Assembly (NCBI GenBank): GCA_964411785.1 | Contig: CAYPMJ010000059.1 | Coordinates: forward strand, 1 to 11,910 | Origin: RUG626 sp964411785 | Lineage (GTDB): Bacteria > Bacillota > Clostridia > Oscillospirales > Oscillospiraceae | Length of the DNA: 11,910 nucleotides | Direction: 5' to 3' | Shown: positions 7,397 to 11,910 of the stretch, one piece after another | Layout of the letters: each line of letters opens with the position of its first letter | Numbering within the stretch: position 1 is the first letter of the stretch | The notes under the pieces: model-generated | Database searches by the model: none | Told to the model about the DNA's origin: nothing | The model's input: the letters and a program-made list of their open reading frames with translations, nothing else | Made by a program: the position numbers and the translations under genes

Positions 7397-7747
7397 CGTT
7401 CTGGTATGAAACCAGTTCTGAAGCATAGAAATGCTTCTCCTTATTTCCCCTGTTTTACTGTGAAAGCTCCGCATTCACAGCAAAAATTCGGGTCAAGCGC
7501 CCGTGCCTCTCCCCTTTCGGGACAGCCTGCACGGATGTGCAAAAATGTCCATGGGTTTTGTGCTTAATTTCCTTCGCTGCATGTGGCGTGGACATTTTAT
7601 TTCTTATTTTCATATTGTGTACCATGAAGGTATGCGTTTTTCTCTGAAGAGGGACAACGTGTACCTTTTTGCTCTGATGACGTATTTGTCTGAAGCTTCC
7701 CCCAGGTACACGGATTTTAAGATTTTATCTTTCAGGAGGATAAGACA
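7397..7747 (+). promoter_or_regulatory. Long structured 5' leader, candidate cis-regulatory RNA
   Basis: About 350 transcribed bases precede the first gene, and I see no convincing protein. Hairpins can be drawn in series: CTGGT/ACCAG (7401-7415), GAAGCAT/ATGCTTC (7420-7437), CTGTGAA/TTCACAG (7458-7480) and a long bulged hairpin 7501-7534 (outer CCGTGC/GCACGG). Then come two wide stems, AAAATGTCCA (7542-7551) with 7589-7598 followed by the T-rich TTTTATTTCTTATTTT, and CGTGTACCT (7658-7666) with AGGTACACG (7704-7712). An alternative GTGTACC at 7616-7622 could compete for the latter. This resembles an aptamer plus expression platform, but I match it to no known riboswitch class. Confidence 0.45.
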
Positions 7748-8158
7748 ATGGCGTGTTTTCTTGTTCCTGCCGCTGAAGCGGTCATCACAACTGTTGCCGC
7801 AAAGGCAATGAAATCCAAAGAGAAAGCCTCTGAGACCGTGGAAGTGCAGTCTGACGGTGCGAATGTCGAAGCACCGGAGAAAATTCCTTTTTCTCAGAAG
7901 CTGAAATGGCTCAACAATCTTCTCTGGGGCGGTTCTGCCCTGCTTGCGTTTGAGCACCTGTGGCACGGTGAGATTGTGCCGTGGTTCCCGTTCCTTACTG
8001 CTGCGGGCAATCCAGCAGACGCGGCTGAAATGCTCCGCGAGATGGCTACTGTCGGCGTGACGATGTCGGCGCTTGTGACAGCTGTCTGGCTCGGCATGGT
8101 CGCCGTTTCATCCGCAATTGAAAAGAGGGCCTTGAAAGCATTGTCTGCCAGAACCTGA
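7748..8158 (+). CDS. Small membrane protein A of the lar locus, function unknown
   Basis: This 136-residue protein belongs to no family I recognise. It has a short hydrophobic N-terminus (about 2-19, VPAAEAVITTVAA), a charged linker (20-48, rich in Lys, Glu and Ala), a second hydrophobic stretch (about 54-69), the motif FEHLWHGEIVPWFPF (68-82) with His70, His73, Glu69 and Glu75, and a third membrane segment (about 101-123) ending in a basic tail. The clustered His and Glu residues beside a membrane segment could bind a metal such as nickel, which is only inference from the lar context. It has a strong ribosome binding site (AGGAGG, about 8 bases before the ATG) and is the first gene after the long leader. 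It ends 13 bases before the next small membrane protein gene, so the pair is probably coexpressed. Confidence 0.75.
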   Translation: MACFLVPAAEAVITTVAAKAMKSKEKASETVEVQSDGANVEAPEKIPFSQKLKWLNNLLWGGSALLAFEHLWHGEIVPWFPFLTAAGNPADAAEMLREMATVGVTMSALVTAVWLGMVAVSSAIEKRALKALSART

Positions 8159-8171
8159 GGAGGGCCGAGGC

Positions 8172-8489
8172 ATGACATTACTTACCACGGTCTTTGCCGC
8201 CATCATCTGCACGGTTATCTGGTACAGAAACGCGCCAAAAAACGAGATGAAGGTGGGCATCCTCTGCTGGATGTATTGGGGTGCGTCCCTCATGTGGCTC
8301 GTAGACGCAATATTTGAGTATACCGAAATAGGGTCCGGGTATTTTACTCCTGAACCTGAGGATATGCTCAACGACTTCTATCTCGGACTGTCTGTTGTCG
8401 CGCTTGGTCTGATTATCTGGCTGGTAATTCTTCTCATAAAGGATCCTAAGGGTGTTATCCGGGCGGCTCTTTTCAGGAATAAGGACTGA
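8172..8489 (+). CDS. Small membrane protein B of the lar locus, function unknown
   Basis: This 105-residue protein has three predicted membrane helices: about 3-18, 28-49 and 70-90. The second and third are joined by an acidic loop (FEYTEIGSGYFTPEPEDMLND, about 48-68), and the tail is basic (KDPKGVIRAALFRNKD). I recognise no family. Acidic residues sit at the end of helix 2 (D45, E49). It starts 13 bases after protein A with a GAGGAGGG site just inside the preceding stop region. The two proteins may form a membrane complex. Their placement before larB suggests a role in nickel handling or in the metabolism served by the NPN cofactor, but nothing in the sequence proves this. Confidence 0.75.
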   Translation: MTLLTTVFAAIICTVIWYRNAPKNEMKVGILCWMYWGASLMWLVDAIFEYTEIGSGYFTPEPEDMLNDFYLGLSVVALGLIIWLVILLIKDPKGVIRAALFRNKD

Positions 8490-8498
8490 CACGGAACA

Positions 8499-8531
8499 AA
8501 AGCGGTTCTGCTTGGTCGGCGGAGCCGCTTT
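8499..8531 (+). repeat. Intercistronic hairpin before larB
   Basis: AAAGCGGTTC (8499-8508) pairs with GAGCCGCTTT (8522-8531) over 10 bp with one wobble and a 13-base loop. No T-run follows, so it is more likely an RNA processing or stability element, or an incomplete attenuator, between the membrane genes and larB than a full terminator. Confidence 0.55.
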
Positions 8532-8560
8532 CCTGCCATGTAATCCTATGGAGGTAATAG

Positions 8561-9316
8561 ATGAAAAACGAAACAAAACAAATATTGGAAGCCGTGCGAA
8601 ACGGTTCCCTGTCAGTAGATGATGCTCTTCTGAAATTGAAAACAGCGCCTTATGAGGACATAGGCTTTGCAAAGGTCGATCTGCATCGCAGGATACGTCA
8701 GGGCGTCGCCGAGGTCATCTACGGTGCAGGTAAAACATCTGAGCAGATAATCGGTATTATTGACGCCATGGAGAAAAACGGACAGGATCGGATTCTGATC
8801 ACCCGTCTTTCCCCCGAGGCAGCCGAAGAAATCACGAAGGCGCACCCTATCACTTACCATACAGACGCCAGAGCAGGACTTGTCGGCGATCTTCCTGTTC
8901 CGGATGGAATCGGGAAGATTGTGATTGCAACCGGCGGGACCAGTGACATACCCGTTGCGGAGGAAGCCGCTCTTACTGCGGAGGTCCTGGGAAATGAGGT
9001 GACACGGCTCTATGATGTCGGCGTTGCAGGGCTGCACAGGCTTTTGTCTCACAAGGATGACATTATGAGCGCAAGTGTCATAATTGCCATCGCCGGGATG
9101 GAGGGCGCCCTTGCCAGTGTAGTCGGCGGCCTTGCGGATTGCCCTGTGATAGCTGTCCCAACCAGCGTCGGGTACGGGGCCTCCTTCAACGGCTTGTCCG
9201 CCCTGCTGTCGATGCTCAATTCCTGTGCCAGTGGAGTGTCCGTTGTCAACATCGACAACGGTTTCGGTGCGGGCTATATTGCAAGTATGATCAACCACAT
9301 GGAGGTAAGAAAATGA
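8561..9316 (+). CDS. larB: LarB, NaAD carboxylase of nickel-pincer cofactor synthesis
   Basis: This 251-residue protein matches LarB along its full length. LarB carboxylates the pyridinium ring of nicotinic acid adenine dinucleotide (NaAD) and cleaves its phosphoanhydride, giving the dicarboxylated mononucleotide (P2CMN) that LarE then sulfurates. The N-terminal part (1-75) has a typical LYDLHRRIRQG-like segment (KVDLHRRIRQGVAEVIYGAGKT). The C-terminal part is the PurE-like AIR-carboxylase fold with TGGTSDIPVAEEAA (124-137), VAGMEGALASVVGGL-type loop (178-191) and PVIAVPTSVGYGASFNG (195-211). Cys222 in LNSCASGVSVVNIDNG corresponds to the cysteine that forms a covalent adduct with the substrate in characterised LarB. 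GGAGG sits 7 bases upstream, and its stop overlaps the larC start (ATGA). Confidence 0.95.
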   Translation: MKNETKQILEAVRNGSLSVDDALLKLKTAPYEDIGFAKVDLHRRIRQGVAEVIYGAGKTSEQIIGIIDAMEKNGQDRILITRLSPEAAEEITKAHPITYHTDARAGLVGDLPVPDGIGKIVIATGGTSDIPVAEEAALTAEVLGNEVTRLYDVGVAGLHRLLSHKDDIMSASVIIAIAGMEGALASVVGGLADCPVIAVPTSVGYGASFNGLSALLSMLNSCASGVSVVNIDNGFGAGYIASMINHMEVRK

Positions 9317-10530
9317 AAACTCTGTATCTGGATTGCGGAATGGGCGCTGCGGGCGATATGCTGACCGCTGCTCTTTCTGAGCTTTTGCCTGATCCCGATA
9401 TGTTTATTGAGCGGTTGAACGCTCTTGCCATTCCGGGCGTACAGGTCAGAAGGGAAAGCGCCATCAGATGTGGAATTGCCGGCACGCATATTGAAGTTAC
9501 AGTTCACGGTATGGAGGAAAGTGAGGAAATGCACGAACACTCCCACGACCATCATGACCACGATAATGAACATACGCATCACCATCACAGCAGCATGCAC
9601 GACATTGAGCATATCATATCTGAGCTGCACATCCCTCAGAAGGTGCGAAATGATATCCTTGCAGTTTACGGGCTGATTGCCAAGGCGGAAAGTCACGCTC
9701 ATGGAGTTCCCGTAACAGAAATTCATTTTCACGAAGTCGGAACGATGGACGCTGTTGCTGACATTACCGCAGTCTGTCTGCTGATGAACGAGCTCAGCCC
9801 TGATGAGGTAGTTGTGTCCCCCGTTCACGTTGGAAGCGGCCATGTGAAGTGTGCGCATGGAATTTTGCCTGTCCCCGCTCCTGCAACTGCATATATTCTG
9901 AAGGATGTGCCGATTTACGGCGGCGAAATCAGCGGAGAGCTCTGTACGCCTACCGGTGCGGCGCTCCTGAAATATTTTGCCACACGTTTCGGAGATATGC
10001 CGGTGATGAAAACGCAGGCTATCGGATACGGTATGGGAAAGAAAGACTTCAAAGCGATAAACTGCGTCCGTGCCATGCTTGGTGAGACGGCGGATGAGAC
10101 AGATGTTGTTCTGGAACTGTCCTGCAATGTGGACGATATGACAGCGGAAGCAATCAGCTTTGCGATGGATCGTCTGTTTGAAGGAGGCGCACATGAGGTC
10201 TATACCGTGCCGATCGGAATGAAAAAATCCCGCCCAGGCACATTGATCCGTGTAATGTGCAAGGAACAGGACAAGGATAAAATCATCGGATTACTGTTCA
10301 AATATACCACGACCATAGGTGTGCGGGAAGCTGTAACCCATCGGTATATTTTGGATCGGAAGATTGAAACCGTACAAACTCCATATGGAGAGATCCGTCG
10401 AAAGGTGTCCTCCGGCTACGGCGTCAGCCGGTCAAAGTACGAGTACGACGATCTCGCCCGGATTGCGAAAGAAAATAATGTCAGTCTGGACGAAGTAAAA
10501 AAGCGTCTTGGGGACTTGCCTGGGACGTGA
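9313..10530 (+). CDS. larC: LarC, nickel insertion protein (cyclometallase) of NPN synthesis
   Basis: This 405-residue LarC is encoded in one uninterrupted frame. The family inserts nickel into the sulfurated pyridinium mononucleotide using CTP. The N-terminal signature is YLDCGMGAAGDMLTAAL (5-21), followed by EIHFHEVGTMDAVADI, SPVHVGSGHVKCAHG and ELCTPTGAALLKYFA; the C-terminal domain (from about 262) contains LSCNVDDMTAE, VYTVPIGMKKSRPGTLIRV and the TTIGVRE-type motif. A His/Asp-rich stretch (HEHSHDHHDHDNEHTHHHH, 74-92) is likely a nickel-binding or storage loop of variable length. In Lactobacillus plantarum larC is split in two frames and needs a ribosomal frameshift; here no shift is needed. 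Its ATG lies in the larB stop, so the two are translationally coupled. Confidence 0.96.
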   Translation: MKTLYLDCGMGAAGDMLTAALSELLPDPDMFIERLNALAIPGVQVRRESAIRCGIAGTHIEVTVHGMEESEEMHEHSHDHHDHDNEHTHHHHSSMHDIEHIISELHIPQKVRNDILAVYGLIAKAESHAHGVPVTEIHFHEVGTMDAVADITAVCLLMNELSPDEVVVSPVHVGSGHVKCAHGILPVPAPATAYILKDVPIYGGEISGELCTPTGAALLKYFATRFGDMPVMKTQAIGYGMGKKDFKAINCVRAMLGETADETDVVLELSCNVDDMTAEAISFAMDRLFEGGAHEVYTVPIGMKKSRPGTLIRVMCKEQDKDKIIGLLFKYTTTIGVREAVTHRYILDRKIETVQTPYGEIRRKVSSGYGVSRSKYEYDDLARIAKENNVSLDEVKKRLGDLPGT

Positions 10531-10718
10531 GCAGGATGATTTGGATTGCGCGACTCCCCCGCGGCCCTTTGTCTATCCCGCAGTCAGAGGCGAAAAAATG
10601 ATACCCTTTTAAAAACCTTCTTTCAGAAAAGCGGTGCGGCCATGCATTTCATACCTTGCAGCATGGGATGGCGCCCGCAGACGCTCACAATCCGAATAAT
10701 GCAAAAAGGAGTTTTTAT
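10531..10718 (+). other. larC-larE gap, no gene seen
   Basis: These 188 bases carry no convincing gene, terminator or promoter. They contain mixed GC-rich and AT-rich tracts, then AAAAAGGAG immediately before larE. larE could be transcribed by read-through from larC. Confidence 0.5.
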
Positions 10719-11531
10719 ATGGATGCACTACACGAGAAAAAACAGCATTTGGAATCTTTCCTGCGGGATCTTGGCAGCGTCGTCGTCGCCTTTTCGTCAG
10801 GTGTCGACTCCACCTTTCTCTTAAAAGTGGCCCACAGTGTTCTGGGTGAAAAAGCAGTCGCCGTAACCGCCAGGTCATGTTCCTTTCCTTTAAGAGAATT
10901 AAATGAGGCAAAGGCCTTTTGCAAAGCAGAGGGGATCGAACATATTATTGTGGATTCGGAAGAGCTCTCTATCGAAGGCTTCAGTCAGAACCCGGAAAAT
11001 CGCTGTTATCTTTGCAAACACGAGCTTTTTACAAAGATTCGCCGCATAGCTGAAGAGCGAGGTATCCCGCACATCGCCGAGGGCTCCAATATGGATGACA
11101 ACGGCGATTACCGGCCGGGGCTGATTGCTGTCGCGGAATTGGATGTCAGAAGTCCTCTGCGTGAGGCGAAGCTCTCCAAAGCGGAGATCCGTCAGCTTTC
11201 AAGGGAAATGGGACTGCCCACATGGGATAAGCAGTCATTCGCCTGTCTGTCTTCAAGGTTTGTTTATGGAGAGACCATCACAGAGGAAAAATTATCTATG
11301 GTAGATCGAGCAGAACAGAAGCTGCTTGATCTTGGATTCCATCAGGTGCGTGTGCGCATTCACGGAAATATAGCGCGAATTGAGATTGACCGATCTGAAT
11401 TTTATAAAATCATTCAGCCGGAGATCGCTGAGATGTTGAATCAGTATCTTCATGAGCTGGGATTCCTCTATGTAACCCTGGACCTCGGCGGCTACCAGAT
11501 GGGGAGTATGAATAAGACTCTGGATAAATAG
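10719..11531 (+). CDS. larE: LarE, ATP-dependent sulfur transferase of NPN synthesis (three-cysteine type)
   Basis: This 270-residue LarE activates the carboxylates of P2CMN with ATP and replaces them with thiocarboxylates. The N-terminal PP-loop is SGVDS (27-31), preceded by VVVAFS, and the middle has EGSNMDDNGDYRPGL (121-135), a typical LarE loop. The catalytic region is WDKQSFACLSSRF with Cys176, the position known as the sacrificial sulfur-donor cysteine in Lactobacillus plantarum LarE. In addition there is a CxxC pair, Cys96 and Cys99 (NRCYLCKHE). LarE proteins with these three cysteines have been shown in Thermotoga to carry a [4Fe-4S] cluster that delivers sulfur catalytically. The ATG at 10719 is selected because AAAAGGAG precedes it by 7 bases; the frame is open upstream but without a good site. 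Confidence 0.95.
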   Translation: MDALHEKKQHLESFLRDLGSVVVAFSSGVDSTFLLKVAHSVLGEKAVAVTARSCSFPLRELNEAKAFCKAEGIEHIIVDSEELSIEGFSQNPENRCYLCKHELFTKIRRIAEERGIPHIAEGSNMDDNGDYRPGLIAVAELDVRSPLREAKLSKAEIRQLSREMGLPTWDKQSFACLSSRFVYGETITEEKLSMVDRAEQKLLDLGFHQVRVRIHGNIARIEIDRSEFYKIIQPEIAEMLNQYLHELGFLYVTLDLGGYQMGSMNKTLDK

Positions 11532-11548
11532 TCCATGCCGCATGAGAC

Positions 11549-11583
11549 ACCACCGGAAATGAAAGCATTGGCGGTCTTTTTTT
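11549..11583 (+). terminator. Intrinsic terminator after larE
   Basis: ACCACC pairs with GGCGGT (11549-11554 with 11570-11575, one mismatch), and the stem continues after a 3-base bulge as AATG/CATT around an AAAG loop. TCTTTTTTT-type T-run follows at 11577-11583. It ends the lar locus 17 bases after the larE stop. Confidence 0.7.
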
Positions 11584-11593
11584 GAAAATCCCC

Positions 11594-11622
11594 TTGACAA
11601 ATGCGTCTACAAAGAGTAGTCT
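11594..11622 (+). promoter_or_regulatory. Promoter of the BlaI-type repressor gene
   Basis: A perfect -35 TTGACA lies at 11594-11599. The -10 is less certain: TAGTCT (11617-11622) has the right 17-base spacing, and TATAGA overlaps it at 22 bases. The promoter is covered by the operator dyads described below. Confidence 0.55.
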
Positions 11623-11647
11623 ATAGATGAGACTACATTTTGTAGAC
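11605..11647 (+). promoter_or_regulatory. Two dyad operators for the BlaI-type repressor
   Basis: Site 1 is GTCTAC-N5-GTAGTC (11605-11621) and site 2 is GACTAC-N5-GTAGAC (11631-11647). Each half-site pair is the reverse complement of the other, so together the region forms one larger symmetrical array (GTCTACAAA at one end, TTTGTAGAC at the other). Centre-to-centre distance is 26 bases. They cover the -10 and leader, so autorepression is inferred. Confidence 0.7.
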
Positions 11648-11661
11648 AGGAGGCAGTATTT

Positions 11662-11910
11662 ATGGCAGAAATTCAATTAGGGGCTGTGGAGGCGCGATTT
11701 GCTGACATCATCTGGGAGCGGGAGCCTGTGACATCGACTGAGCTTACCAAGCTGGCCGCGGCAGAGTTTGCATGGAAACGGACGACCACGCACACGGTAC
11801 TGCGCCGCCTCTGCGACAAGGGGCTGTTTTTGAACAATAACGGTACGGTGACTTCGCTCATATCCAGGCAGGAGTTCTATGCCCGCCATAGTAAGAAGTA
11901 TGTGGATGAA
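11662..11910 (+). CDS. BlaI/MecI/CopY-family repressor (partial, runs off the window)
   Basis: The first 83 codons of a winged-helix repressor of the BlaI/MecI/CopY type are present. The N-terminus has the family pattern ...EARFADIIWEREPVTSTELTKLA (helix 1 and 2), then WKRTTTHTVLRRLCDKGLF (about 38-56, recognition helix) and a wing region. Family members bind TACA/TGTA-like operators as dimers and are inactivated by proteolysis, usually by a BlaR1/MecR1 partner encoded next door, or by metals in CopY. AGGAGG at 11648-11653 is 8 bases before the ATG. The C-terminal dimerisation domain is outside the window, so neither partner gene nor trigger can be seen. Confidence 0.88.
   Translation, partial: MAEIQLGAVEARFADIIWEREPVTSTELTKLAAAEFAWKRTTTHTVLRRLCDKGLFLNNNGTVTSLISRQEFYARHSKKYVDE

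Noticed and set aside
7406..7567. 53-codon frame in the lar leader (MKPVLKHRNASPYF...)
   Set aside because: No ribosome binding site, and the frame runs across several strong hairpins, so it is better explained as untranslated leader. A leader peptide is not fully excluded.
7397..7747. Nickel/cobalt (NiCo) riboswitch or T-box in the leader
   Set aside because: The gene context suggested nickel sensing and a GGGACAG is present at 7519-7525, but I could not fit the NiCo four-way junction core, and there is no T-box sequence.
9274..10194. 306-codon minus-strand frame opposite larC
   Set aside because: larC is a confident gene on the other strand and the antisense product resembles no family; its His and Val runs mirror the larC His-rich codons.

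Overview
The window looks like a chromosomal piece of a strictly anaerobic, Gram-positive gut-type Clostridia, probably Lachnospiraceae-like. This rests on strong AGGAGG-type ribosome binding sites, moderate GC, a clostridial short ferredoxin-thioredoxin-reductase-like protein, a DUF3842 protein, a BlaI-type repressor and a nickel-pincer (lar) locus. Taxonomy is inferred from gene content only.

Region 1 (about 139-2223, + strand) is a tight operon with a clear sigma-A promoter: a trigger-factor-like prolyl isomerase/chaperone without a ribosome-binding domain, a thioredoxin-like protein (FCAAC active site), a 66-residue protein with the CxC/CxC/CHC cysteine signature of the ferredoxin:thioredoxin reductase catalytic chain, and a lipoprotein of unknown function. 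A strong intrinsic terminator follows. The first three suggest a ferredoxin-to-thioredoxin-to-client redox/folding module.

Region 2 (2274-5749, + strand) is a pair of translationally coupled ABC half-exporters (ATGA overlap), probably a heterodimer of unknown substrate. It is followed by about 350 bases without a clear gene (5750-6098), containing a perfect 16-bp hairpin and a small TGA-interrupted reading frame on the minus strand.

Region 3 (6099-7333) holds two divergent genes: a flavin-reductase-domain protein (minus strand) with a promoter carrying a dyad in its spacer, and a DUF3842 protein (plus strand) with its own extended -10 promoter.

Region 4 (7362-11583, + strand) is the nickel-pincer nucleotide (NPN) cofactor locus. 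A good promoter is followed by an unusually long, hairpin-rich leader of about 350 nt. Then come two small uncharacterised membrane proteins, larB, larC (unsplit, with a His-rich loop) and larE (three-cysteine type), and a terminator. LarB carboxylates NaAD, LarE adds sulfur and LarC inserts nickel, making the cofactor of LarA-type racemases/epimerases. No larA is present here, so the client enzyme must lie elsewhere.

Region 5 (11594 to the end) is the start of a BlaI/MecI-family repressor gene with two matching dyad operators over its own promoter; the gene runs off the window.

The least explained parts are the leader RNA plus the two small membrane proteins attached to larBCE, and the trigger-factor/thioredoxin/FTR-like cassette.
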